From Mesostigma viride (Eukaryota; Streptophyta; Mesostigmatophyceae; Mesostigmatales; Mesostigmataceae): DNA of 36,015 nt. Position 1 is the stretch's first letter, and every line of letters starts with the position of its first letter. The notes under the pieces are model-generated. The model was not told the origin of the DNA, made no database searches, and worked only from the letters and a program-made list of their open reading frames with translations. A program made the position numbers and the translations under genes. The stretch is taken from assembly GCA_009746045.1 (NCBI GenBank), contig RPFO01001073.1, positions 1 through 36,015 of the forward strand, written 5' to 3'. Below, piece after piece: positions 1-12,314 of the stretch.

Positions 1-509
1 TCTCGAGTCCACGTTGGAGTCCACTGACCCCCCCGACTAGAATTTCCGACCCCCAATGTTGCACGCAAGCTATGCCTGCCATGCTTTTTCTATTTCCTAA
101 CACCCACAGTTGGGGATCATAGTCATTGACAATTTCTCCCCGTTGCTTTTTATGCTGCATATCCAACTATATCTGAGTAAGAGGGGTCGAGCGGATGACG
201 CCGACATGGTTTGCATATACCTTCATAGTGGCTTCAAATCGTCATATTCTTGAAGCGCGGTCAGTTCAGCCCACAGAACCTTACGTACGTCTTACCAAGG
301 TACATGCACGGTGGGGACGCGGTCGGCCGGTCGGGGTTTGCCTGCTTTCTTTACCCAACCAGGGACATGTTCGTGATTTTCTTGCAGCGCTGGAAGATCA
401 GTCCCGGGAAGAACCGCCTGCGACCCCTGGACCGTTCCGTTCCAACGATACCTGTGACTCTTCAGCATCAACGGTACGAATAGCACGAACCCGCCCACGT
501 GCTTGGCCG
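1..509. other. Non-coding left edge, no supported gene
   Basis: I see no gene here. Short open frames exist on both strands, but they lack ATG context, splice structure or recognisable domains. The stretch ends where the first 21-bp minisatellite units begin. Confidence 0.5.
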
Positions 510-616
510 CCATACCCGTTCCTAGTCATGCCATGCTCCTTCCTAGTCATGCCATGGTCGTTCCGAGTCATGCCATGGTCGTTCCTAGTCATGTCACTCC
601 CGTTCCTAGTCATGCC
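510..616. repeat. 21-bp minisatellite, short block (about 5 units)
   Basis: About five units of a 21-bp repeat whose core is CGTTCCTAGTCATGCCAT, with substitutions at the variable ATACCC/ATGGTC positions. It is the same family as the larger array at 1063-1878. A run of TTAA tetramers (about 616-637) follows directly. Confidence 0.9.
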
Positions 617-636
617 ATTAATTAATTAATTAATTA

Positions 637-1062
637 AAATGATAGCTCCGTTGGGAGCATATGTAACACATAGCCCTGAGAAAAGGGCATCTATGGGTTT
701 GTAATACAATCAGGGCTACAACCTGCAGGTGGAGGATGTACAACTGTCACCTGCTCTGGGTGCACAAGGTGCACCTGCACCGCCATGATGGTTCATGCCT
801 CCTTAACAAGCACAGGCACCCAGGGGGGGGCTTGAGGAGAGGGCCTAGAAGGCCTGCATGACATATGGGGTGGAGGGTATGTGGCTAGGCTATAGCTGGT
901 GTACACATGGCATCTCAGCAGAGAGTAACTCCCTGCATAGGCATCGCATGGCTAAATTCTTAATGCATCATCCATGGGAGGTCCCATTGTAGGCTGGGCG
1001 CGGCTAAATACTGAAAGCATCATCCATGGGGGCCATTATGGGCGCACATGCGCGTGGGCCAC
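637..1062. other. Non-coding spacer with a 52-bp-period direct duplication
   Basis: No gene is visible. A diverged direct repeat starts at 951 and 1003 (both begin GCTAAAT and share GCATCATCCATGGG), a period of 52 bp. A 26-bp arm at 646-671 is inverted relative to 2796-2821 (see findings). Confidence 0.5.
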
Positions 1063-1878
1063 GTCATGCCATACCCGTTCCTAGTCATGCCATGGCCGTT
1101 CCTAGTCATGCCATGGTCGTTCCGAGTCATGCCATACCCGTTCCTAGTCATGCCATGCCCGTTCCTAGTCATGCCATACTCGTTACTAGTCATGCCATGC
1201 CCGTTCCTAGTCATGCCATACCCGTTCCTAGTCATGCCATACCCGTTCCTAGTCATGCCATACCCGTTCCTAGTCATGCCATGCCCGTTCCTAGTCATGC
1301 CATGGCCGTTCCTAGTCATGCCATGCCCGTTCCTAGTCATGCCACACCCGTTCCTAGTCATGCCATGCCCGTTCCTAGTCATGCCATACCCGTTCCTAGT
1401 CATGCCATACCCGTTCCTAGTCATGCCATACCCGTTCCTAGTCATGCTGTACACGCTCCTAGTCATGCCACACCCGTTCCTAGTCATGCCATACCCGTTC
1501 CTAGTCATGCCATGGTCGTTCCGAGTCATGCCATACCCGTTCCGAGTCATGACATACTCATTCCTAGTCATGCCATACCCGTTCCTAGTCATGCTGTACC
1601 CGTTCCTAGTCATGCCATGGTCGTTCCGAGTCATGCCATACCCGTTCCGAGTCATGACATACTCATTCCTAGTCATGCCATACCCGTTCCTAGTCATGTT
1701 GTACACGTTCCTAGTCATGCCACACCCGTTCCTAGTCATGCCATGCCCGTTCCTAGTCATGCCATGCTCTTTCCTAGTCATGCCATACCTGTTCCTACTT
1801 CCTAGTCATGCCATACCCGTTCCTAGTCATGCTGTACACGTTCCTAGTCATGCCATGCCCGTTCCTACTCATGTCATG
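1063..1878. repeat. 21-bp minisatellite array (about 39 units)
   Basis: Tandem 21-bp units with the core CCGTTCCTAGTCATGCCAT. Because 21 is a multiple of three and the unit lacks stops in several frames, long artefactual open frames run across it on both strands (a heptapeptide beginning MTRN repeats on the minus strand). A five-unit higher-order repeat of 105 bp is visible: the variant series starting at 1511 recurs at 1616 with the same order of unit variants. One unit is disrupted near 1797. Confidence 0.95.
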
Positions 1879-3538
1879 GTTTTTACCTGTATGTCCTCTG
1901 CCCTTGGTGCCAGCGTTCTGTGAGCACCTCAATGTATGGTCTGTCGTGAGAACAATAATGGCAGTCTAGCCAACGTCGATACGTTCGAGTTGGGCTCATA
2001 GTTAGTTGGTTGTTGTCGACCCACACAATAGCTGTTGCTTGTGTTAATTGGGAAATGTGTTTTATTGCAGCTGAACATGTATCAAGCTTCATTGCAATCT
2101 AGCTGTCGCGAACGATTCCTCTAAATCATCTTTAGTGGTGATAGGTACCATTCGAGTGCCAACGGTGGAGACGTACAGGTTCTCACATAGAGGTGGGTTA
2201 ACTCGTAACAGTGCTATCAATTGCGTGCGATAAGAACGTGACTGCACCACGTGAACAAGAGACAATTATCAATATTATAATTAACAAACATCACGTGAGC
2301 ATTATTAAGTTTACATCATTTGCAGGTTGTTGCTTAGCACGCTTATAGACCATGTACCCCCTCTCACGGACATTTAATTAATTAATTAATACCACGTGAC
2401 TGCGTGAGCAGTATCCTCATGAAGGGAATGGATGACATGCGAAAGAAACTATCTAAGCACGGGTAGCAGGATTGTGGGCCCCGCGGCCGGTGGCACTGTG
2501 CCGACCGTAGCGGGTTACCCGAGGTGCCCCTACCGGACATTAATTAATTAATTAATAGACACGTGACTGCGTCACGTGAGCATAAGTCCTCAGTGGGAGG
2601 GGAACATGGGATGGAATGGATGGTATAAGCTATCTAGGTCCTAGTTACAGGGGTGTGGGCACCGCGGCCCGAATCGCTATGAATGCCATACTTGGTCACA
2701 CGCGGAGCCCCCACAGACTTGGGGGTGGTCTCCTTCATCACTACTTGCCATCTATCCTTGCGCACCATCTGCCTTAATATTACAGACTACCGGACATGTG
2801 TTACGTGATCTCCCAACGGAGTAACGCTTCAATTCAATGCAACTAATACGTTAGACAGTATAATATTATCGTGACATGCATCACGTGAGCATAATGAATG
2901 CAATATCAAAGCGACTACCGGCGCAGGCCAGAAATCTGGAGAATATGTCAATATCAACAAGTACTAGGAGCATAGAGTGTACGCATTATGACTGTCCTGG
3001 TTAGCCTTGTACTCAGACCCTACGTGGATCATGCCACGACAAATGAGGGTCGTACACACAACTCTTGGTTTAGCTCCGAGACCATGCAGTCATTGGCAAA
3101 CTTTGGAATTACCTCTTTCTCGATACTGTGCCAAAATTCCAAAACAAAAGAGGTGGTAGCCCAACATTGCATGTGACGACTGAAATCACTTTTTAGGTGT
3201 TAAAATTATATGAGTAAATATTTTAATCCATTAATTCATGCTCCATGCATCACCATCCCACCAGCATTTTGTATTGAAATTCATGACTAAGGTGTAGATG
3301 AATTGGAAAACGTTGAGAGCACTGTTTATCAAACCCAAATCAATCACAATTGAATTATGAACATGTTATGTTGTCTCTTTGATGTTGCTAAAATGAAAAT
3401 GCAATTATTTTATCCATGCTTTAATACAATAACAACATTTTAACTCATCCGCCGGACATGGCACCACCCAAGGGCAGCTATCTCGTGACCGAGTGGTACA
3501 ATGGACAAGGCTGGGATGGACTAATTGAAGGGGATGAA
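1879..3538. other. Intergenic region rich in CACGTG palindromes and TTAA runs
   Basis: No gene is supported. CACGTG occurs at 2248, 2292, 2393, 2560, 2573 and 2882. Two TTAATTAA-type runs (about 2373-2390 and 2540-2556) each precede a CACGTGACTGCGT motif. About 3180-3450 is AT-rich and unremarkable. It lies just downstream of the minus-strand transposase gene, so its right end may hold that gene's 3' UTR. Confidence 0.5.
2367..2675. repeat. Diverged direct repeat (two copies of about 125-140 bp)
   Basis: Copy 1 is about 2367-2490 and copy 2 about 2535-2675. In order, both carry GGACAT, a TTAATTAA run, CACGTGACTGCGT, a GGAATGGATG segment, CTATCTA, and GTGGGC followed by CCGCGGCC. Copy 2 has an additional CACGTGAGCAT. 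Confidence 0.75.
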
Positions 3539-6500
3539 CTAGGAGGTAGGGTGGGAGCCACGGAAGAATGGCTTTTTGGAAATAGGCCCCTCTTCACACT
3601 GTGCAGTTGCACTACGAGGCTGCTTGCCTTTGCGACTAGCTGCTCTATCCGGCTCGCAAGCACTGCGGTGCCTCCTAGACTGAGCCCCGTGGACCTTAGG
3701 CCTTCCCCGCGGCTTTGCGATTGGTGGGTTGCCACATAACAAGGGCTGTTGGGTTGGCGCAGATGTTGCTTGCGCATTGACTGGGAGTGGGTGCTGAGCT
3801 ATCATCGGTTGTGCAGGGCCCGGGGTTGTGGCTGGAAGACCGGGGTTGTCGGAAACACACATCTCAATTCCACGCTCTATATGCTGCATGATTTCCACTT
3901 CCTTACGGGACTCGACCGCCAATTGAACAAGGCGGCGGCTAAGGGCTATCAAGTTGGCATAGTTTGGTGTCACCTCCACGTTGGAGGGGGTGGTTGGGTC
4001 AACAACCAAGTGGGGTGTAGGATGCTGCGGCCTTGTCATCGCTTTGAAAGACTCATTGCGCATATTTGCCTGATCTAAAGGCAACAACCACTTCTGGTGG
4101 ACACACTGCAACGGCAGAGCCTTTGCTTGAAGCCACACAGCAATTAGCTCCACAGCAAGCACGTGCCTGCAAGGGAGGCCCATGTGGACAACATATTGAC
4201 AACTGCAAGCAATGGGGTGCTTGTCGCTGCCAAGAGTAACAATCCTTGACACTACCGTAGGCTCATCCTCCTTCAGTTGTTCTCGGCGAGCCTGGCTCCC
4301 AGAGCTCTCTGGAGATAACTTTACCTCCACCAGGTTGCCATCATACACGGGACCAACTATGTAATGAAACGCCATTGCTAACTGGATTTTCAGCTTGTCA
4401 AAAGCATATTTGGCTAACTTTGTCTCAGCATCAACCAAAACCGGGTGGGCTATGGGACTGATGCGGTTCAGGTGGTGCTTAGATCGACGGTAAAGCTCGA
4501 TCTCATGTGACTCCGCACGCCGTTGCCACAAATCAGCCAGCACAACAGGGAGCTCCTCCAACTGCGTGGTTTTGTCCACACGGTTTTTTATCGCGTTGTG
4601 CGTGACCTCGGACCTTTGGGAAGAGCTCATCCCAAATGTTGAGTCACCCCAAGTAAAGCGGCGGGCCCATTTACGCGCGGTGTCATACAGCTTGTCCATG
4701 TGAGACCGCTCACATTTGGCGGGTGGATACAACAAGTCAAACACCTGGTTGTAGCCATCACTACCAGCAGCCACAAATCGCGCATCCTCAGCAATCTTGG
4801 CTCTGCAGCTGGGTACAAAGACGCTGTTTACCACCTCGCAAAGTTGTTGTGTAAGATCTATGAAGGAAGTATACCCAGGAAAACGATTCTGAAAGTTCTC
4901 CACCGGGCTTTGTTTGTAGGTTACGTACTCGTCCCAGAAGATGTTCGCAATATCAGTCGCTAGCGACAACCACTCATCGCTTCGACGCACCTCGAACACA
5001 CGCATGCCGTTCTCCATCGTCCAGCTGAGGAGAAGGCCACAACGCATATTCTTCACCTTCATTTGCCACTGAAGCTGGGCAAAATGGTACAGTCGCATCT
5101 TCTCCAGGGGATGCGCGTCCTTCCACACAATAGTGCATTGCCTGTGAAGCGACAACAAGTCAACAGAGCGACAACAAGAACATGTACAGAAAAGTTACAC
5201 CTATGTCTGGCGTAATTCATCGATGCACAACAAAAAGCCCCTTGGGCACACGACATAGAAAGCGAGTTAGCCAACTGAAACTAAGTGTGTGATAAATATC
5301 TTGTCAACTTTGTATAATATATAGATAAATACTTATACTTCTTGAACGTAGCGGTGTATGTAGCTTCTAAAAGGGAGGGAGGGGGGGTGGGAGGGGGTGA
5401 GGGAGGGGGAATGTCAAGCAAACCTGAGGTACTTGGAACTGCAAGGTTACTTGCGAAATTCGGCCGAACGAGGCGAAGCAGGCAGCATGTTGGGCAAGGC
5501 GGCAAGGCCTTGTGTAGCAAGCGGCGGGTGAAGTGAGTAATGGGCTGCTGGCAACCGGTGTTGCGGCGGTAAACAGGAGGCATAGCTTGGATGGCGGGAA
5601 TGGGCATTGAGAATATGCTCTAGTTGGTTGGGGCAACAAGCATGACTTGGTATGGCCTATTGACCAAATGTGATACTATTCCCCCTGATGAGGGCGGCGA
5701 ACACGTGCTACCCGGGCCATGTTGGGGGGGCTAAGCCAACAGGCAAAACTAGTTGGCGAGAAAATCAGATATTGTAATGAACCTTTGATTGTTTCATGAA
5801 AAGGTTGAGGAAGGTTTAAGGTTTAGATGCATTTCGGGTGACACATGCATTTGGGCCTAAAAATGCAATGGTGACACCGCCTTTTGGTAGACCTTGCATG
5901 ACACATAAAAAACCGTGGTTTGCAATCACTGTTAAAACTTGTTGTGCTGATGATGCATAATGGTAAGCCACGGAGGCGAAACACTTGTACACTAATTGCT
6001 TGGATAATCAAGATGTGTGCAGAGCTGTGGGTGTCCATACCGGCTCTTTACAGTGTTGCGGTGGTAAATTGGATTGAAACATACGTACCGTTCCTCCCCA
6101 GCACGCAAGGTCGGCCCCTCCATGAACGTAGGGTGGGTCTTGACTTCAAGTAGGACGCCATCATCGTACGTGCATGTCTTGTCAGCCAATGAAACCCAAC
6201 CCTGCACCAAGCCATCCGTCGTCGCTGCAAACCGACTGTCGTCTTGTGAGACCGCCGTGGGGCATGATGTCATGGTAGCATCCGGGAAGCTGTCCAGAAA
6301 ATCTGACTTGGCAGTTGACTCGTGCATGATGCCGTAGCACAAACGCACACGAGTAATCAGATCTTCTGTACAGCTAGCAGACTCGCGGCGCAGGTGCCGC
6401 AATGCTTCTATCACACGAGCGTGTCCGCATTTGAAACCAAAGTGGCCAGCGACATCGCTTTCAAACATACCCAAGACGGCGGCAAGCAGGCTGGCTGTCA

Positions 6501-7801
6501 AACGTCCGAGGCGCAACATGTCATCCTTTTCAACGTGCGCATTCAACATGCGAGGATGACGAGGGACATGACCAGCCTGGAGGTAGGGCAGGTTGGACCA
6601 ATGGGCCAACGTGCGGCATTTGGGGCCCCAATACTTCTGGGGAAGGAGAAGAAGGACCTGCAAAAAATCTCTGTCAAAGTGCTCACGGCTGCGAAGATCG
6701 GTTTGGTTGCGTAGCCGCCACAATGCCAGGTAAAACTTCTCCCACGCAGCTTCGTCACCGAAGCAACGCCTCATGTTCTTTGTCACATTCATGATGAAGA
6801 GGTGGAATATACAAAGATGATGAGTGATTCCTCGCTTTGTAATCGCCAATGCCATGGCCTGGTCTTCGTCGGTGATGGCAACCTTCGGCAAGTGCCCATG
6901 CATGCACTCAGCGAACTGGTCCCATATCCAGCCAAATGCCTGCTCGTGCTCCGACACTGTTAGGGCAACTCCATAAATGTCATTTTTCCCGTAAGGAGAC
7001 ACACCCGTGAAGAAGATTAGCTTCATGCCATGATTATTCGTGCCGTGGGTCGCGTCAACAGAAACCGCCTGGGAATCACAAGCCATGGCATAACGCTCCC
7101 TCATGTCCCCCGTCGCGTAGAAAAGAAGGTTGAGCCGGTTGTTGCCATCAACAGCATGCTTCCAGTAGAAACGAGGATCGGCATCTTGCTGGGCATAGCA
7201 CCAGGAGACCAACTTCGACGCAGACGACAAGTTATCTTCAGGAGACCGCCGCAGGAAATTCCTGACATCGCTATCAATCCACGTGCGGTTTTCCCCAAAT
7301 TCCTTATCGATCATTGTCAGGATTGTTGGCAGGTCGACCCCGCTCTTCCTGCACAACAATATCCTTGCCTTCACCTCATCAGGCAGCTTTCGAAGCATGG
7401 GGTCCAAGAGAGCAGCAATGGTCCCGGGACGTCTTAGCTCATGATTGTGGCCAGTGGGAAGGTGCCCTGGCTTTAGGCTTGTCACGGGCAATGGGTATTT
7501 TGTGACATAAAACATCCCATCCTTCCGCTTTGCAATCACAACTCGCCACTCACAATTCGTCTTCTTGGATGTTGTCTGTTTTTTGCCTTGATGATTAGCT
7601 ACACCGCAACCATCGCACCAGAATTCCCGGCGCTCTGTTCTGCTCTGAGCCACGTAGCGGGCGCATAACGCGAAGGCTCCATGCTCACCATGATCAGCCC
7701 ATGATTGAATTGCGGCACGAGCGGCGACCCAGGATTCCCAAGGCCCCGTCGGCATATTCTTGGCAAGATCGCAATCCCCTCCTATGTCCCGTGGAGCGTC
7801 C
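3539..7801 (-). CDS. Mutator-like (MULE/FAR1-type) transposase, two 3' exons
   Basis: Two exons, 7801-6089 and 5141-3539, are separated by a 947-bp intron. The donor is CG|GTACGT and the acceptor TTCACAG|G; codon phase matches across the junction. Family features, in order: a FAR1-like zinc/DNA-binding segment near 7630-7440 (CDGCG, a later C-E-W, then HNH); a MULE catalytic core with VDATHG (first Asp at 7056-7054), AITDEDQ (second Asp at 6870-6868) and an HHLCIFH motif; in exon two, a SSQRSEVTHNAIK segment typical after the core; a SWIM zinc finger (CSC...CRH, about 4212-4159); and an AT-hook-like KPRGRPK near 3710 in a basic tail. MULE transposases cut and paste DNA elements, and related FAR1/FHY3 proteins act as transcription factors. 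I cannot identify flanking terminal repeats, so an active element and a domesticated copy both remain possible. The first internal ATG of exon 7801 is at 7755, but upstream exons also join in phase. Confidence 0.85.
5142..6088 (-). other. Intron of the transposase gene with a G-rich/C-rich tract
   Basis: Bounded on the minus strand by GTACGT and CAG. At 5371-5412 the plus strand has at least six runs of three or more G with 1-3 base loops, so the transcript strand is a long polypyrimidine tract ending in TTTTAG. That makes a second strong candidate acceptor at about 5369. Using it would lead into a short stop-containing tail, so I prefer the acceptor at 5142. Confidence 0.7.
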
Positions 7802-9149
7802 CTGTGCAATGAGACACAATAGCAAGTGTAGTGTGTGAACAAGACTAAGTGAGACAGCAAACAACATGGAATGAGTTCGAGCAACGTTTATCAACCTTAA
7901 CCTCGGGACCCTATAAAACAACCCAATAACCGTAGCCGACCCATTAACCGTTCACCCACTGGGTTACTTGAGACGGTGAGAGGCTAACTAACCCCTTATT
8001 TGATGCATACAACATTAAATTATATGTATATTTATACACCAAACTAATTTCATGGGGTCATGTAATCGAGAGGCGCATCAACACATGATGCGCGCATTCT
8101 TCTAACAAGCAATTACCTTGCGCACGGGGCAGTCAGTAAGGCGGCCGTTGGGGGGGGCTGAGCCCCGGCGCGGGCGCGACGCCAGCCCCGCTGTTGGGAC
8201 CGGGGCAGCTCGCAAAGCCGCTGCCGCTGGTGCGGCTGCCAGGGATGCGATTGTCAGCGCCGGGCACGGATGTGCCAGGCTCGCTGCTGAGCGGGGACAG
8301 TGCGCTGCAGGCAAAGGCACGCAAACGACGCAGGTTTGGTCCACATGGGTGCCTTAGTCCGAAAGCCAAGTGCTTTACTCCATACCTAACGCCACGCATC
8401 ATCACACGATGAACATAATGATGTCAGGTTGGCATGCCGCGTGGCCCAAGGGGGCTGTCTCTTCTAACAAGCAATTACCTTGCGCACGGGACAGTCGGTA
8501 AGGCGGCCGTTGGGGGGGGCTGAGCCCAGGCGCGGGCGCGACGCCAGCCCCGCTGTTGGGACCGGGGCAGCTCGCAAAGCCGCTGCCGGTGGTGCGGCTG
8601 CCAGGGATGCGATTGTCAGCGCCGGGCACGGATGTGCCAGGCTCGCTGCTGAGCGGGGACAGTGCGCTGCAGGCAAAGGCACGCAAACGACGCAGGTTTG
8701 GTCCACATGGGTGCCTTAGTCCGAAAGCCAAGTGCCTTACTCCATACCTAACGCCACGCATCATCACACGATGAACATAATGATGTCAGGTTGGCATGCC
8801 GCGTGGCCCAAGGGGGCTGTCTCTTCTAACAAGCAATTACCTTGCGCACGGGTCAGTCAGTAAGGCGGCCGTTGGGGGGGGCTGAGCCCAGGCGCGGGCA
8901 CGACGCCAACCCCGCTGTTGGGACCGGGGCAGCTCGCAAAGCCGCCGCTGTTGAGCAGGGATGGCGCGGCGCAGGCAAATGACGCAGGTTTGATCCGCAT
9001 AAGAGAGCTCGCAGTGCCGCAGACAGAATGATCGAGTCGCGTAACACCTTTACACTAGCACGAGGTTCAGGAGTTAGGCTCATAGTAATGCGAAAAAAAT
9101 TTGCTTGGTCAAATCCATAAAAAACCGAGCCATCACTGCCTTTCATTAC
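7802..9149 (-). other. Predicted intron (1,348 bp) holding a 362-bp tandem repeat
   Basis: The exon ending at 9150 has donor CCAG|GTAATG and leaves two bases. The exon starting at 7801 follows acceptor TTGCACAG and supplies the third base, so the reading frame continues. The intron holds the tandem repeat at 8100-8975. The remainder (7802-8099 and 8976-9149) shows nothing recognisable. Confidence 0.6.
8100..8975. repeat. 362-bp tandem repeat, two full copies plus a partial third
   Basis: Copies begin at about 8100, 8462 and 8824 (TCTAACAAGCAATTACC at each start), an exact 362-bp period. The first two differ by only a few substitutions. The third is truncated after about 120 bp and its 3' part is rearranged. 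The repeat is GC-rich and includes a G7 run in each copy. Confidence 0.95.
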
Positions 9150-9427
9150 CTGGTTTTCCCTTTCGCCTTGAAGCCGTGGCGCCGTGTCTTGGCACAATCT
9201 GGGCAGTAGTACTTCCCTTGTATGCTTTCCAGCACAAGTCTTGATGGCGCCGAGTTGTCTACTTGAGTTAGACCCCGCTTGGTGCACCATCGTTTGTTCG
9301 TTCGACCCATGCATTTCACGACCACTGGTCGAGCTTGTGGGGATGGCGGCGAAGAGGAAGATGGATGCCCATGATTCGCACTTGGAGCTGGAGTCGGAGT
9401 GGCTTGCTGGTGGTCATCGATCTCGCA
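9150..9427 (-). CDS. Predicted transposase-gene exon with a Cys-rich segment
   Basis: The acceptor is CGGGCAG|TGC and the donor CCAG|GTAATG. The 278-base exon starts in phase 0 and ends in phase 2, fitting exactly to the exon at 7801. It encodes a Pro/Ser/His-rich linker followed by a basic segment with RWCTKRG and, about 30 residues later, YYCPDCAKTRRHG, which has the spacing of a small zinc-binding ribbon. I do not recognise the family. Its position before the FAR1-like domain suggests extra DNA-binding capacity; that is inference. Confidence 0.55.
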
Positions 9428-9701
9428 CTGCCCGGCCCCCGCGTGCACCGAAGAAGACACATAGATCCATACACATACAAGATCATGAATTAAGCGCAAC
9501 ACTTTGTCCTCAAAGGGGGACCAGGAAAAAAAAAAAAAAAAGGTAACCTCGGAGGGGGGCCAAAACAAATGTACTTAACTATATTGTAGCCCAACTGGTT
9601 AAACGCAAGTCCGCAGAGGAACGGTGCCACATGAAAAGGTGCAAATTTGTGGCCACAAGTGCAATACACCCTAGTACAACGAGCGGATAAATACGGCATA
9701 C

Positions 9702-10772
<1,071 letters not shown>

Positions 10773-10857
10773 CTGCACCAGAACAAGTAGCAAAAAAAAA
10801 AAAAGAAAAGAAACATAACATCATTTAAATCCTTTTTCTCTAGCAAAAAATACTCAC

Positions 10858-10872
10858 CTTAAAACTTGCAAG
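10858..10872 (-). CDS. Candidate 15-nt micro-exon
   Basis: On the minus strand, TGTTTTTAG is followed by 15 bases (CTTGCAAGTTTTAAG) and a strong donor GTGAGT. It would add five residues (LASFK) in phase 0, between exons 11296-11556 and 9702-10772, which are both phase 0 at the facing ends. Skipping it also keeps the frame. Support is splice consensus only. Confidence 0.35.
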
Positions 10873-11295
10873 CTAAAAACAATCATAACAAATGCACTAC
10901 CAACAAACAACCATGTGTGTGGAAGCCAGTATGGTGTTGGCGGATTGGGGGGCCCGGCTGGTCTACCCAACCCAATGATACTTATCTATTGCCATGCACA
11001 CTCCTGTTATTAAGAACAACCAAAGCTCGCATGCAAGCAAGGGTGCAAATATTTGGTAACCTTTTCAGGAGACCGCATGAATGAAGAACTTGGATGTGGT
11101 AGTGATGCCACACAGGTCTAGTGGGTGGAAAAATAACACGGACTTTAATTTACCCTATGCACTACTGCTCTAAACCCTAGACTGTATTCACTCACTTTTG
11201 TCAGGCCAACAACCGTCCCGCCTGGTTAAAGAAACATCAGTGATGGCGTAATGTTCTTACAAACGACGTCCCCATTTCAGCCCTGTATCACTCAC

Positions 11296-11556
11296 CTCAC
11301 CGCCAAGGCCAGGAGGACACAACTCAGCTCCGTTCATGTCCTTAAAACCTTCTTTCCCGCTGTGATAAGTCGTGCCGTGTCTTGCCATGCCCTCAAGCAC
11401 ACTGCTCGTGAATGGCACTGTTGAGTGGGCCAGGATGCCGCCCATCACCATCGCCTTAAGGCTTCTGTCATGTAGCACCAGAGCCCCTTTGGGCCCAACC
11501 CATGCGCCATAATGCAAGGCAGTGTCCCGAGTAATCTCCCATAACTGAGCGAGCAC
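11296..11556 (-). CDS. Predicted exon, function unknown
   Basis: The acceptor is GCATCACAG|GTG and the donor GGTGAG|GTGAGT, both phase 0. The 87 codons look like ordinary protein (for example ALHYGAWVGPKGALVLHD and a later CPPGLGG). I do not recognise a family. It follows the signal-like exon and exon 12556-12726 in phase and precedes the transposase exons in phase, so it is either the 5' part of the transposase gene or part of a separate small gene read into it. Confidence 0.5.
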
Positions 11557-11636
11557 CTGTGATGCCCCTGAAGCTTCAAACGTCTCTCCACCCCATTGGC
11601 CGGTTCCGACGACCTTTTTTATGGTTCATTACAGGG

Positions 11637-11684
11637 AGGATGCCGGGGGGGAGCAGAGGGGAGGGGCGGGAGGGGGGAGACAAA
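11637..11684 (+). other. G-rich tract with quadruplex potential
   Basis: Runs of 7, 4, 4, 3 and 6 G separated by short spacers (GAGGGGAGGGGCGGGAGG at its centre). It lies in a predicted intron of the minus-strand gene, where the transcript is C-rich. Confidence 0.6.
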
Positions 11685-12314
11685 CAATAGAAGAAAAATT
11701 TAGAACCAGAAAGTTAAGCAATTTGTGGGTTGTAATAGTAAAAGAAATCAGTAAACCTATAATGCAGAGTATTGGAGTAATGTCGTATTGCATGGGCTGG
11801 ACGGGAATTTCAGGGGGGGAAAATGATAGAAAAAGTTTTGATGGCTTGTCAGAGCTATTGCTCTCGTCTTTTGTACGTCTTATTTAGGCGGAAATATAAT
11901 AACACAAGGTGTGAGTCAACAAACAAACCAATAAGGACGCGCAGTCACCACAATGCAGGTGGCAAAGACCCCGTACAGCAAGCACATAAACAATTTTACC
12001 ACTTTCAGTTGTATAGCCCCGCTAGGCATTGAAGAAGCCATGCTGAGTTTACCCGGTAAAGATCACATGGCATACTCTACCAGACAACAAATACCGAGTT
12101 AAGGGCCAAGGGGCAAGGACCCAGGGATATTGTACCTTCATGCACGCACGCATGACTGCACCTTACCTTCCACTCTTGTGTTCAGTATTCTATACATTCA
12201 CTACACGAAGCCTGCACATACACGAAGCCTGCATTGCGCTCGAGGTCCCTTTTCTGTTTTAAACCATGGCCTTGAGCTTTCCGCTCATCAAAACTGTCCA
12301 AGGGCCTCAGCAGG

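Noticed and set aside
195-629. Small plus-strand gene at the left edge
   Set aside because: It runs into the minisatellite, overlaps competing frames, and shows no domain.
1020-1923. Minus-strand protein of MTRN-type heptapeptide repeats and plus-strand counterparts
   Set aside because: The 21-bp minisatellite keeps several frames open on both strands. There is no flanking coding sequence or splice support.
2988-3176. Short plus-strand open frame of 62 codons
   Set aside because: Too short to support alone; no splice, domain or composition evidence.
8117-8841. Repeated 188-bp blocks as true coding exons of the transposase gene
   Set aside because: In the phase required by the exon at 7801 the block contains a stop. 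Exon 9150-9427 joins exon 7801 directly in frame without it.
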